Shown here: positions 25,737 to 34,352 of the stretch, piece by piece
How the letters are laid out: each line of letters begins with the position of its first letter
Numbering within the stretch: the stretch's first letter is position 1
NCBI RefSeq assembly: GCF_001672915.1
Contig: NZ_LZKR01000125.1
Coordinates: forward strand, 1 to 47,668
Direction: 5' to 3'
Origin: Mycobacterium sp. 1245805.9
GTDB lineage: Bacteria; Actinomycetota; Actinomycetes; Mycobacteriales; Mycobacteriaceae
Length of the DNA stretch: 47,668 nt
Translations under genes and position numbers: made by a program
Notes under the pieces: model-generated
The model's database searches: none
Seen by the model: only the letters and a program-made list of their open reading frames with translations
What the model was told of the DNA's origin: nothing

Positions 25737-26530
25737 CCGTGCCGGCCATCGCCGTTCGCGACAACGCCCGGCGTTGGACGACGGAGACGCTGTCCCGAGC
25801 GGCGTCGGTGCGCATCACGGCGGCGTACGCAGTCGTCCTGGTCGCCGTGTCGCTCCTGTTGACAGCCCTCGGTCCGCACGCCCGCGAGGTCGCGGTGAGT
25901 CGCATGAGCACCAACCTGCACAATCTGGCCCACGGCCGCCTCAGCACGCTCATCGGCAGCGCCTTCGTCGACGACGGCGACGGCGACATCTGCGCATGCC
26001 TGCCCGGACTCGTCTGCCTGCTGGCTTTGGGCGAATTGATCTGGCGCAGCAGGGGTTTGATCGTCGCGTTCGCGGTCGGTCATATCGGCGCCACGCTCCT
26101 CGTCGCCGCCGGCCTGGTCGTCGCCGTGGAGGCCGGCTGGCTGCCCTTCTCCATCGCGCGGGCGAGCGACGTCGGAGTCAGCTACGGTGCGGTTTGTGTC
26201 CTCGGCGCGCTGACAGCATCGATTCCGTCGCGCTGGCAGCCGGCGTGGATGGGGTGGTGGCTCGGCATCGCCGTGACGGTGGCCATGGGAGCCGACTTCA
26301 CCGCCGTCGGCCACGTCCTGGCCCTGCTGCTCGGCATCGGTCTGTCCTACCGGCTGCCCTCGGCGACCGCCTGGACGCCGCCGCGCATCGTATTGCTGTG
26401 CGGCGGCGCCGCTTTCGGCTACTTCATGCTGTCGGCGTCGTCGGCGCCGGCGACGGTCGCCGGATTGGCGGCGGCGCTCATCGGCGTGCTGGTCGGCCGG
26501 GTAGCACGGCCACAGCCCTCGCCCGCCTAG
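25733..26530 (+). CDS. Rhomboid-like polytopic membrane protein
   Basis: The protein is 265 residues with about six hydrophobic helices. Rhomboid-type landmarks are HNLAHGRLSTLIGSAF (first-loop His/Asn region, residues 63-78), AFAVGHIGATLL, the serine motif DVGVSYGA (Ser150) and a C-terminal histidine in AVGHVLALLLG (His194). A Ser-His dyad would make it an intramembrane protease. The serine motif GVSY fits the GxSx pattern. The ATG overlaps the TGA of the decarboxylase-like gene, so the two products may work together. Substrate unknown. Confidence 0.8.
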   Translation: MTVPAIAVRDNARRWTTETLSRAASVRITAAYAVVLVAVSLLLTALGPHAREVAVSRMSTNLHNLAHGRLSTLIGSAFVDDGDGDICACLPGLVCLLALGELIWRSRGLIVAFAVGHIGATLLVAAGLVVAVEAGWLPFSIARASDVGVSYGAVCVLGALTASIPSRWQPAWMGWWLGIAVTVAMGADFTAVGHVLALLLGIGLSYRLPSATAWTPPRIVLLCGGAAFGYFMLSASSAPATVAGLAAALIGVLVGRVARPQPSPA

Positions 26531-26542
26531 TCGTCGGGATCC

Positions 26543-27550
26543 TCAGCGCCGCTGTGCGCCAACCGGTGCGGCGTCGCTCTCGAGGTCGTCGAGTATGGCC
26601 CGTTGCGCCTTCGGGGGAAGGGTGTGCAGGATCTCGCGCACCCGCGCGCGGCGACGCTCGACGGCCTTGCGCACCGGCATGCCAGGGGTGGCGGTCACCT
26701 GTGGCGGCACGCCCTCGATGTCCTCCACACCGCCCGCGTGCTGACCGGCGTCGACCATGGCCTGCTCTTCGGCCATCGTCGCCTCGTCCTTTTCCTCGGA
26801 CATGCCGATCGGGCCGATACGCCGGCCGTTGAGGAACTGCCCCACCACCGGCTCGTCGCTGGTCAGCAGGACCTCCCGCGGGCCGAACATCACCAGCTTG
26901 TGGCGGAACAGCATGCCGATGTTGTCGGGCACGGTGCGCGCGACGTTGATGTTGTGGGTGACGATCAGGATCGTGGCGTCGGTCTGCGCGTTGATGTCGA
27001 TGAGCAGCTGGCACAGGTAGGCGGTGCGGACCGGGTCAAGTCCGGAGTCGGGCTCGTCGCAGAGAATGATCTCCGGGTCGAGGACCAGCGAGCGGGCCAG
27101 GCCGGCACGTTTTTTCATCCCGCCCGAGATCTCGCCGGGGTACTTCTTCTCGTCGCCTTGCAGACCCACCAGCTCGAGCTTCTCCATGACGATGTCCCGG
27201 ATCTCGCGTTCGGTCTTGTTCGTGTGCTCGCGCAGCGGGAACGCGGTGTTGTCGTACAGGTTCATCGATCCGAACAGCGCGCCGTCCTGGAACATGACGC
27301 CGAACAGCCTGCGGATCTCGTACAGCTCCTTGGCCGTGGCCTGCATGATGTCGACACCGTCGACGACGATCGAGCCGCGCTCCGGGCGCAGCAACCCGAT
27401 CAGCGACTTCAAAAACACCGACTTGCCGGTGCCCGACGGGCCGATCAGCCCGCTGACCTCACCCGGCGGGATGTCCATCGTGACGTCTTCCCAGACGCGG
27501 GCCGGGCCGAATGACTTGGTCAACCCCTGAACCGATATTCCGATGCCCAT
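26543..27550 (-). CDS. MceG (Mkl)-type ABC transporter ATPase
   Basis: The protein is 335 residues. Walker A is GPSGTGKS (37-44), with the Q-loop in VMFQDGALFG, the signature ISGGMKKR in place of LSGGQ, Walker B IILCDEPDSGLD and switch His in VTHNIN. The C-terminal tail GRRIGPIGMSEEKDEATMAEEQ with ATPGMP...RRRARVREILHTLP is nearly diagnostic of MceG, the ATPase shared by Mce lipid importers (Rv0655 in M. tuberculosis). No mce or yrbE genes are nearby, so this may be a second MceG or a relocated one. It is divergent from the flotillin gene. Confidence 0.9.
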   Translation of the reverse strand: MGIGISVQGLTKSFGPARVWEDVTMDIPPGEVSGLIGPSGTGKSVFLKSLIGLLRPERGSIVVDGVDIMQATAKELYEIRRLFGVMFQDGALFGSMNLYDNTAFPLREHTNKTEREIRDIVMEKLELVGLQGDEKKYPGEISGGMKKRAGLARSLVLDPEIILCDEPDSGLDPVRTAYLCQLLIDINAQTDATILIVTHNINVARTVPDNIGMLFRHKLVMFGPREVLLTSDEPVVGQFLNGRRIGPIGMSEEKDEATMAEEQAMVDAGQHAGGVEDIEGVPPQVTATPGMPVRKAVERRRARVREILHTLPPKAQRAILDDLESDAAPVGAQRR

Positions 27551-27722
27551 TTGCGACCTCCAGTTGATCGTGCGTTCTGCGGTCGATGGATTGTTGAAAT
27601 CGGAATAACCGCTAGGTTGCGCCGAAAAACACGTTTGAGCTGGCGGATTCGCAAGGATTTCGCAAGGGCCGCGCCGCAGAATCGGGGCACTCGGCCGTCG
27701 CGACCGGCCTGGGCCTAGACCA

Positions 27723-27739
27723 CTTCGCCAAAGGCGAAG
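27723..27739 (+). promoter_or_regulatory. Perfect 7-bp hairpin in the flotillin gene leader
   Basis: CTTCGCC-AAA-GGCGAAG forms a 7-bp stem with a 3-nt loop, 35 bp before the flotillin start and upstream of its AGGAG site. It may stabilise the mRNA leader or affect translation. It lacks a T-tract, so termination is less likely. Confidence 0.4.
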
Positions 27740-27774
27740 GCAGACAACGAAACCGCGAAAAAGGAGAACACGAA

Positions 27775-29208
27775 ATGCTCGGTTACCGAGTGCCGAGTCC
27801 CGATCAGGCCATGCTGATTTCGGGTGGCAAGCAAAAGACCGAAGGCGCGCAGTTCAAGGTGGTCATCGGCCACGGCGCCTGGGTGATGCCCGGCTTCCGC
27901 AAGGTGCGATTTCTGGGTCTCGACTTGCACAAGGTGGAGATCGAGGAGACCTGCCGCAGCACCGAGGGAATCCTGCTCAACCTGAAGGCCGTCGTGGCTT
28001 TCAAGGTCCAGGGCGACATTCCCTCCGTCAACGCCGCGGCTCAGCGCTTCCTGGGTGAGCAGCGCAAGGGCGAGATGGAGGACATGACCCGCAACATCTT
28101 CGCCGGGCACCTGCGCTCCATCGTCGGGGCCATGAAGGTTGTCGACATCCACCGCAACCGTGACGCGTTGGCCGAGGAGATCCTCAAGCAGTCGCAGTTC
28201 GAGATGAGCAAGCTCGGGCTGACGGTGGACTCGCTGCAGATCGAGCACTTCGACGACGCCGGCTCCGGCTATCTGGACAACCTCGCCGCGCCGCACCTCG
28301 CCGAGGCCGCCAAGGAGGCGGCCATCGCCGCCGCGCGCGCCGATCAGGAATCGGCCCAGGCGCGCCAGGAGGCGGAGCGCAAGAAGAACGACCAGATCCG
28401 CGAGACCCAGCTCAAGCAGGCCGCGATCAAGGCCGAGGTCGACAAGGCCAACGCCGAGGCCAACGCGGCGGGCCAGTTGGCCGAGGCCGACGTGGAGCGC
28501 CAGGTGCTGGAGCGCCGGCAGGCGGTGGCGGACACCAACGCCGCGCTGCGTGAGCGCGAGCTGATCGCCGAGCAGATCAAGCCCGCCGAGGCCCAGGCCC
28601 GACGGGTGCGCATCGAGGCCGACGCCCAGACCAGCGCGGCGGAGGCCGCCGCCAAGCGCGCCGGGTTCGAGGCCGACGCCGCCGCCACGCGCGAGGTGAA
28701 GCAGGCCCAGGCCGCCGCGTCCAAGGTCAAACTCGACGCCGAGGCCCAGCGTGATGCCGCCGCCTTCAAGGCCGAGGCCACGCGCGCCGCGGGTGAGGCG
28801 AACGCCGCCGCCCGCCGCGCCGAAGGTGAAGCCGACGCCGCGGCCAAGGAGGCCTACGAGCTGGCCGAGGCCGCCGGCGCCCTGAAGAAGGCCGAGGCGC
28901 TGGCCGCCAACAACAACGCCCAGATCGAGGCCAAGCGGGTCGAGGTCATGCCGGCCATCGCCCGCGAGTTGGCCCAGGGCCTCGGTCTGCAGAACGCGAA
29001 CCTGAACATCCTCAACGGCGGCGCGGGGTTGGCGGAGGTGGTCGGCGCCCTGGGCCCGATCTATCAGATGGTCACCAGCATGTTCGCGCCGAAGCCGCAC
29101 GGCGTCGCGGGCAGCGACAAGCCGGCCAACGGCGTCGACATGGCGCAGGCGGTGTTCGACTTCGCCGAGGCTGAGAAGGCGGTGAAGAACGACCGGGTGG
29201 CGAACTAG
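27775..29208 (+). CDS. Flotillin-like SPFH/band-7 protein
   Basis: The protein is 477 residues. The N-terminal band-7/SPFH domain spans about residues 1-185 (PDQAMLISGGKQ, VEIEETCRSTEGILLNLKAVVAFKV, LGLTVDSLQIEHFDD). A long Ala/Glu/Lys/Arg coiled coil follows from about 185 to 385 with repeated EA-rich heptads. A C-terminal tail has NLNILNGGAGLAEVVG. This is the flotillin layout; such proteins oligomerise at membranes and mark functional microdomains. There is no obvious N-terminal transmembrane helix. An AAGGAG ribosome site precedes the ATG. It is divergent from the MceG-type ATPase. Confidence 0.9.
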   Translation: MLGYRVPSPDQAMLISGGKQKTEGAQFKVVIGHGAWVMPGFRKVRFLGLDLHKVEIEETCRSTEGILLNLKAVVAFKVQGDIPSVNAAAQRFLGEQRKGEMEDMTRNIFAGHLRSIVGAMKVVDIHRNRDALAEEILKQSQFEMSKLGLTVDSLQIEHFDDAGSGYLDNLAAPHLAEAAKEAAIAAARADQESAQARQEAERKKNDQIRETQLKQAAIKAEVDKANAEANAAGQLAEADVERQVLERRQAVADTNAALRERELIAEQIKPAEAQARRVRIEADAQTSAAEAAAKRAGFEADAAATREVKQAQAAASKVKLDAEAQRDAAAFKAEATRAAGEANAAARRAEGEADAAAKEAYELAEAAGALKKAEALAANNNAQIEAKRVEVMPAIARELAQGLGLQNANLNILNGGAGLAEVVGALGPIYQMVTSMFAPKPHGVAGSDKPANGVDMAQAVFDFAEAEKAVKNDRVAN

Positions 29209-29300
29209 CGACCGACGGCGTGAACGTTTGGTTAAACCCCCTATCGGCGCCGTAGTGACGATAGAATCCCTTTCGCCGGGGGCTCGTGGCAGGAGCAGCG

Positions 29301-31079
29301 ATGTCCTATCTGGTGGCGGCCCCCGAGTTCTTAACGTCAGCGGCTTCCGGTTTGTCCAATTTGGGTTCGGCGGTGACCGCGGCGAATGCGGCGGCGGCGA
29401 GCCAAACGACGGGGCTATTGGCCGCGGGCGCGGACGAGGTCTCGGCGGCGGTGGCGTCGCTGTTTTCCGGGCACGCACAGGCCTTCCAACAGGCGAGCGC
29501 TGAGGCGGCCGCGTTTCACGCCCAGTTCGTGCAGGCGTTGGACGCGGCCGGAGGTGCCTACGCGGCCGCCGAAGCCGCCAACGCCTCACCGCTGCAGACC
29601 CTTTGGCAAGACGTGCGGGGCGTGATCAACACGCCCACCGAGCTGTTGTTGGGGACGCCGTTGATCGGCAAGGGCACCGACGGCGCGCCGGGGAGCGGGC
29701 TACCCGGTGGGCCGGGCGGACTCCTGTGGGGCGACGGCGGCAACGGCGGGTCCGGCTCAGCGGGGCAGCCCGGCGGCCGCGGCGGCAACGCCTGGTTCTT
29801 CGGCAACGGCGGCCACGGCGGAGCGGGTGGCGCGGGCACCACCGGCACCCCGGGCAATGCGACCACCAGCACCACCGGCGGCACCGGGGGCAACGGTGGA
29901 GCCGGCGGGGCCGGCGGCACCGGCGGCCTGATCTTCGGTAACGGCGGCGCCGGCGGTGTCGGCGGCATCGGCGGGACGGGCGGGACCGGTGGGCACGGTA
30001 TCGACGGCACCGCCGGCAATCTCAACGGCGGCAACGGCACCGACGGCGGCCAGGGCGGCACCGGCGGCGCTGGCGGGGCCGGCGGCCTGGCCGGGGCGTT
30101 AGGCCATGCCGGCGCCAACGGCAGCGGTGGCGTCGGCGGCACCGGCGGCCAGGGCGGCCAGGGCGGTGTCGGCGCCGACATTTCCAGCACGGGTATCGCC
30201 GGCAACGGCGGCAACGGCGGTCACGGCGGCGCCGCCGGTCTGGGTAGCAACGGCGCCACCGCGGGCACCGGAGGCGCGGGCGGCGACGGCGGCCACGGTG
30301 GCAACGCCACCCTTACCACCGGCGTCGACGGCGGCATCATCGGCGGCAACGGCGGCAACGGGGGTGGCGGCGGCGCGGGCGCCACCGGCGGCAACGGCGG
30401 CAGCGGTGGAAGCGGGGGCGGCGCCGTCACCACCCTCACCAGCGCCGTTAATGCTTTCGCCATCGGCGGCGGCGGTGGCAGCGGGGGCCCCGGCGGCGGG
30501 GTCCTCACCTCATCCTCCGGCGTAGGCGGCACCGGGGGATCCGGTGGCGGCGCCCAGATCGTCGGCGGCGGTGGCCTGCAAGCCTTCGGCGGGGGCGGTG
30601 GCCAGGGCGGCGGCACCGCGGGCGGCATAGGCGGTTTCGGCGGCGCAGGCGGCGGTGGCGCCGCGAGTCAGGTCGGTGGCGGTGTCGACGTCACCGGGGC
30701 TACAGGCGCCAACGCCGGCGGCGGCGCCAACGGGGGTGGCGGCGGCAACGCCAGCTACTTCGGCGGCATGGGTACCGTCGACGCCGGCGGCGGTGGCGGA
30801 GGAGGCGGTGGCCTCGCCTTTACCGGTGGCACCGGCGGCCATGGCGGCGCCGGCGGCGACGTCGCCGGCTTCGGCCACGGGGCCGGCGGCGCCGGCGGCA
30901 ACCCCGGCAGCGCCGGCGGCAACGGCAGCGGAGGCATCGGCGGCGGCGGCAACATCGGCACCGGCGGCACCGGCGGTGGCACCGCCGGCAGCGGCGGCGG
31001 TGGTGGTGGCGGCGGCGCCACGGTCGCGGGTTCCGGCCTCGGCAAGGCCACCGGCGGCAACGGCGGTGCGGGCGGCTAG
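29301..31079 (+). CDS. PE_PGRS family protein
   Basis: The protein is 592 residues. The N-terminal PE domain (about 1-95) starts [20 protein letters not shown] and contains the two-helix pattern with [21 protein letters not shown] linker follows ([28 protein letters not shown]) with the GRPLI-like segment. The rest is a Gly-rich PGRS region of GGxGGx units (GGNGGAGGAGG and variants) to the stop, with no separate C-terminal domain. PE proteins are exported by ESX-5 and PGRS domains are surface-exposed. The start is at the ATG preceded by GGAG. The 3' end is followed at once by a duplicated fragment of the Prim-PolC gene. Confidence 0.95.
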   Translation: MSYLVAAPEFLTSAASGLSNLGSAVTAANAAAASQTTGLLAAGADEVSAAVASLFSGHAQAFQQASAEAAAFHAQFVQALDAAGGAYAAAEAANASPLQTLWQDVRGVINTPTELLLGTPLIGKGTDGAPGSGLPGGPGGLLWGDGGNGGSGSAGQPGGRGGNAWFFGNGGHGGAGGAGTTGTPGNATTSTTGGTGGNGGAGGAGGTGGLIFGNGGAGGVGGIGGTGGTGGHGIDGTAGNLNGGNGTDGGQGGTGGAGGAGGLAGALGHAGANGSGGVGGTGGQGGQGGVGADISSTGIAGNGGNGGHGGAAGLGSNGATAGTGGAGGDGGHGGNATLTTGVDGGIIGGNGGNGGGGGAGATGGNGGSGGSGGGAVTTLTSAVNAFAIGGGGGSGGPGGGVLTSSSGVGGTGGSGGGAQIVGGGGLQAFGGGGGQGGGTAGGIGGFGGAGGGGAASQVGGGVDVTGATGANAGGGANGGGGGNASYFGGMGTVDAGGGGGGGGGLAFTGGTGGHGGAGGDVAGFGHGAGGAGGNPGSAGGNGSGGIGGGGNIGTGGTGGGTAGSGGGGGGGGATVAGSGLGKATGGNGGAGG

Positions 31080-31097
31080 CCCTCGCTCTTGCAACCC

Positions 31098-31141
31098 GTA
31101 TCCCGGCTCGGCTGAACGCGTTTCGGCTCGCCCGGCATCTT
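31098..31141. repeat. 44-bp copy of the 3' end of the Prim-PolC gene
   Basis: This segment matches 31784-31827 at 43 of 44 positions in the same orientation. The latter lies inside the C-terminal coding end of the Prim-PolC gene (residues GEPKRVQPSRDT region). The two copies bracket about 640 bp downstream of the PE_PGRS gene and mark a duplication or insertion event. Confidence 0.85.
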
Positions 31142-31428
31142 TCGGGTTGCCTACGCAGAAACGTACCTCGGTTGGTGGCGTTGAGCAGGGTGTTGTCGGC
31201 CGGATTTTTCGCCCGCTTCGCGCGAGCTTGAAGACAGCTGGCAACCCGGCCGAAGAACCTTCGCCGCCAACAGACGTGGCCCAACCACGCCAGCACGTCG
31301 GGGCGCTCACCGACGGCACAACGGAGCGTTGTGATCATGATCTCTAGTGAATGCCGGTTGGGCGGAGATCAATTCGAAAGCATAAACCGTTCATTTCAAC
31401 GAGGGACGCGAAAGATCGGAGCTTTGAA
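31142..31428. other. Intergenic DNA with no convincing gene
   Basis: Between the duplicated fragment and the small frame at 31429 no open frame has family-like composition. A minus-strand frame running from about 31338 into the PGRS region is a composition shadow. The DNA is less GC-rich than its surroundings. The stretch 31564-31752 likewise holds nothing recognisable. The whole segment 31080-31752 looks like insertion or deletion debris beside the PE_PGRS gene. Confidence 0.5.
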
Positions 31429-31563
31429 ATGAACATCCACGCCACGCCCGACCGGATCGACTACCAGCTGACCCGCGCGTTCGTCGCCATAGAGCTACAA
31501 AGCCAAGACCGGATCGACCAAGCCGTGGACCGGCTGGCGATCAGCCTGCTCGTACAAGCCTGA
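31429..31563 (+). CDS. Short hypothetical frame (44 residues)
   Basis: MNIHATPDRIDYQLTRAFVA opens a 44-residue frame that continues as a mixed helical sequence (QSQDRIDQAVDRLAISLLV). A CGGAG stretch lies about 9 bp upstream. No family recognised. It sits in the rearranged segment between the PE_PGRS gene and Prim-PolC, so it may be a remnant of a longer gene. Confidence 0.35.
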   Translation: MNIHATPDRIDYQLTRAFVAIELQSQDRIDQAVDRLAISLLVQA

Positions 31564-31752
31564 CCACGAGCACGCAAAACCGTCGTCATTACCCAGCATT
31601 GGCACATCTAACGCAGCAAGCACCCCGCCATGCTGGGCGCGCAGTACGCGCCTTTCTTACTGGCGGCGATCACCCATTTGGTGACATCGACGTGATTTGC
31701 GGCAGCGGCAATCAACCAAGAGGCACGGAGAAGCCCCTAGCAGGCTGACTAC

Positions 31753-32793
31753 TCACTTCGGCTTGTTTTTCCTAGTCAGATCGGTATCCCGGCTGGGCTG
31801 AACGCGTTTCGGCTCGCCCGGCATCTTGGGGTAGTTCGGCGGGTACGGCATGTCGCCCAGCCCGCGCTCCTCGTCGGCCGCGGCCATCTCCAACAGCGGC
31901 GCGATCGACTGGGCCACGTCGTCCATGGCGGCCCACGGGTCGTCCCGGCTTGTCACCAGGTCGGGCACCGTCGCCATGGTGTAGTCGTCGGGGTCGGCGC
32001 CGGCCAGCTCGTCCCAGCTCAGCGGCGTCGACACGGTCGCGATCGGCGTGCGCCGCACCGAATACGGCGACGCCATGGTGCGGTCGCGGGCGTTCTGGTT
32101 GAAGTCGATGAAGATCCGCTCGCCGCGTTCCTCCTTCCACCACGAGGTGGTCACCAGGTCAGCCGCCCGGCGTTCCACCTCGCGGGCGAGCGCGATGCCC
32201 GCGCGGCGGACCTCGACGAAGTCCCAGTCGGTGGCGATGCGCAAGAAAACGTGCACCCCGCGGCCGCCGGACGTCTTCGCATATCCGACCAGCCCGAGTT
32301 CGTCGAGCAGCGGGCGCAACACGTCGACGGCCACCGCCCGTGCTTCCCCAAACCCGGTGCCGGGCTGCGGATCCAGGTCGATCCGCAACTCGTCGGGATG
32401 ATCCGTGTCCGGGCAGCGCACCTGCCAGGGGTGCAGCGTGACCGTACCCATCTGCGCCGCCCACACGATCGCCGACGGGTGGGTCACCTTCAGCGCGTCG
32501 GCGGTGCGCCCCGACGGGAACGTCACCCGGCAGGTCTCCAGGTAGTCGGGATGGTGCTGCGGCACCCGCTTCTGGTAGATCTCCTCGCCGTCGATGCCGT
32601 CCGGGAAGCGCTGCAGATGGGTGGGCCGGTCGCGCAGCGCGGTCAGCATCGGCCCGCCGGCCACCGCCCGGTAGTACTCGACGAGCCGACGCTTGCTGCC
32701 CTGCGACCCCAGGGCTGGGAAATACACCTTGTCGGGGTTCGTCACCCGCACCGCGATGCCGTCGACGTCGATTTCTTCCGCTGCAGCCGCCAC
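31753..32793 (-). CDS. LigD-like primase-polymerase, Prim-PolC type (Rv3730c family)
   Basis: The protein is 346 residues, the same length recalled for Rv3730c. It is an archaeo-eukaryotic-primase-type polymerase related to the LigD POL domain. VTNPDKVYFPALG is at the N-terminus, LRIDLDPQPG carries the catalytic DxD metal ligands, KTSGGRGVHVFLRI binds the triphosphate, and IFIDFNQNARDRTMASPYSVR completes the active site. It fills short gaps and incorporates ribonucleotides in gap repair and end-joining-linked repair. The GTG start is chosen because longer frames invade the divergent ligC start. It is divergent from ligC, 25 bp apart. Confidence 0.92.
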   Translation of the reverse strand: MAAAAEEIDVDGIAVRVTNPDKVYFPALGSQGSKRRLVEYYRAVAGGPMLTALRDRPTHLQRFPDGIDGEEIYQKRVPQHHPDYLETCRVTFPSGRTADALKVTHPSAIVWAAQMGTVTLHPWQVRCPDTDHPDELRIDLDPQPGTGFGEARAVAVDVLRPLLDELGLVGYAKTSGGRGVHVFLRIATDWDFVEVRRAGIALAREVERRAADLVTTSWWKEERGERIFIDFNQNARDRTMASPYSVRRTPIATVSTPLSWDELAGADPDDYTMATVPDLVTSRDDPWAAMDDVAQSIAPLLEMAAADEERGLGDMPYPPNYPKMPGEPKRVQPSRDTDLTRKNKPK

Positions 32794-32818
32794 ATCCTGA
32801 TTCCAGCACAATGAGCCA

Positions 32819-33889
32819 ATGGACCTACCCGTCATGCCGCCGGTGTCGCCGATGCTCGCCAAGCCGGTGAAGTCGATGCCGCCGGACGCGTCCTATGAAC
32901 CCAAATGGGACGGATTCCGGTCCATCTGCTTCCGCGACCGCGACGAAGTCGAGCTGGGCAGCCGCAACGAGCGCCCAATGACCCGCTATTTCCCCGAGCT
33001 CGTCGCGGCCGTGCGGGCCGAGCTACCGGAGCGCTGCGTGATCGACGGCGAGATCGTCGTCGCCACCGCCCACGGCCTGGACTTCGAGGCGCTGCAGCAG
33101 CGGATCCACCCGGCCGACTCGCGGGTGCGGATGCTCGCCGAGAAGACGCCCGCCTCCTTCATCGCGTTCGACCTGCTGGCCCTGGGCGACGACGACTACA
33201 CCGCGCGCCCGTTCAGCGAGCGCCGCGCGGCCCTCGTCGACGCCCTGGGCGAGTCCGGGCCGTCGATCCACGTCACGCCGGCGACCACGGACATGGAGAT
33301 CGCGCAGCGATGGTTCGAGGAGTTCGAGGGCGCCGGCCTCGACGGCGTCATCGCCAAGCCGCTGGCCGTCACCTATCAGCCGGACAAGCGCGTCATGTTC
33401 AAGGTCAAACACGAGCGGACCGCCGACTGCGTGGTCGCCGGCTACCGGGTGCACAAGTCGGGCGGTGACGCGATCGGCTCGCTGCTGCTCGGGCTCTACA
33501 CCGACGACGGCCAGCTGGCATCGGTCGGCGTGATCGGCGCCTTCCCGATGGCCGAACGGCGGCGGCTGTTCACCGAATTGCAGCCGCTGGTAACCACTTT
33601 CGAGGGCCACCCATGGAACTGGGCCGCGCACGAGGCCGGCGAACGGACCCCGCGCAAGAACGAATTCTCGCGCTGGAACGCCGGCAAGGACCTCTCGTTC
33701 GTGCCGCTACGACCCGAGCGGGTTGTCGAGGTCCGCTACGACCACATGGAAGGCCCGCGGTTCCGTCACACCGCCCAGTTCAGCCGGTGGCGCCCCGACC
33801 GCGATCCACGCTCGTGCACCTACGAGCAACTCGAACAGCCGGTCACCTTCAGCCTCGGCGACATCGTGCCCGGGCTGGGCCCCAACTAG
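32819..33889 (+). CDS. ligC: ATP-dependent DNA ligase LigC
   Basis: The protein is 356 residues (M. tuberculosis LigC 358). Motif I is YEPKWDGFR with the AMP-accepting Lys29. Motif Ia/III follows as SRNERPMTRYF and FIAFDLLAL, motif IV is DGVIAKPL and motif V is VMFKVKHERTADCVV. The C-terminal OB-fold ends with PLRPERVVEVRYDHMEGPRFRHTAQFSRWRPD. It joins DNA strands in backup single-strand and gap repair together with the divergent Prim-PolC polymerase. The ATG start is preceded by AATGAGCCA only, with no strong ribosome site, so it may be translated from a near-leaderless mRNA. Confidence 0.94.
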   Translation: MDLPVMPPVSPMLAKPVKSMPPDASYEPKWDGFRSICFRDRDEVELGSRNERPMTRYFPELVAAVRAELPERCVIDGEIVVATAHGLDFEALQQRIHPADSRVRMLAEKTPASFIAFDLLALGDDDYTARPFSERRAALVDALGESGPSIHVTPATTDMEIAQRWFEEFEGAGLDGVIAKPLAVTYQPDKRVMFKVKHERTADCVVAGYRVHKSGGDAIGSLLLGLYTDDGQLASVGVIGAFPMAERRRLFTELQPLVTTFEGHPWNWAAHEAGERTPRKNEFSRWNAGKDLSFVPLRPERVVEVRYDHMEGPRFRHTAQFSRWRPDRDPRSCTYEQLEQPVTFSLGDIVPGLGPN

Positions 33890-33901
33890 GGGCACCGCCC
33901 G

Positions 33902-34264
33902 TCACGCGTGCGGGCAGAACATCCCGAGGATCTGCTGGCAGTTGTCCTTGTTGATCAGGGCCGGTGGCGCCGGCGGGGGCGGCGGCGGCGGATTGTCACC
34001 GTCCCAGATGTTCTGGGCGACATTCCCCTGCCCGAAGTACACGTAGTAGTAGGTGTGGCAGATGTTGTTATCCCAGATCACCGGGTTGGTGACGTGGTTG
34101 CCGGTCGGCGGCAGCGGTTCCCCCGGGCACCAGCGGTGTGGGCCGCCATCTGCGTGCGCCGTAGCGGCGGTCAGGCCCAAACCGGCAACACCGAGACCGC
34201 CGGCCACCACCGCGGTGGTCGCCAGCCGCGCGATTCGCCCTGTCATGGAACGAACGTTGTTCAT
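33902..34264 (-). CDS. Small secreted Cys/Trp-rich protein, copy A
   Basis: The protein is 120 residues. The signal peptide is RIARLATTAVVAGGLGVAG with cleavage after ATAHA. The mature part has GPHRWCPGEP, WDNNICHTYYYVYFGQGNV, IWDGDNPPPPPPP and a final GMFCPHA. The same pattern is in the next gene (34353-34682), so they are paralogues. Four cysteines probably form two disulfides. It is found as a small secreted family in mycobacteria; role unknown. An AAAGGA ribosome site precedes the ATG. Confidence 0.85.
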   Translation of the reverse strand: MNNVRSMTGRIARLATTAVVAGGLGVAGLGLTAATAHADGGPHRWCPGEPLPPTGNHVTNPVIWDNNICHTYYYVYFGQGNVAQNIWDGDNPPPPPPPAPPALINKDNCQQILGMFCPHA

Positions 34265-34352
34265 CGTTGTCCTTTCCGATCGAGGCCCGGGTGGGCCGCT
34301 GTACTGAATGAAGTCGACATCGCCGCCGTCGCTACCGGTCCCAATTTCGCGG

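Noticed and set aside
27715..29589. 624-codon minus-strand frame opposite the flotillin gene
   Set aside because: Leu/Gly/Arg-rich mirror of the Ala/Glu-rich coiled coil; no start signal and no motif.
29700..31070. Repetitive GGC-rich DNA as a CRISPR array or tandem-repeat locus
   Set aside because: The repeats are irregular GGxGGx codons of a PGRS domain; there are no constant repeat units with spacers.
30510..31319. Minus-strand frame spanning the PGRS region and the duplicated fragment
   Set aside because: Ala-rich complement of GGC codons; it joins unrelated DNA and has no protein-like segment.
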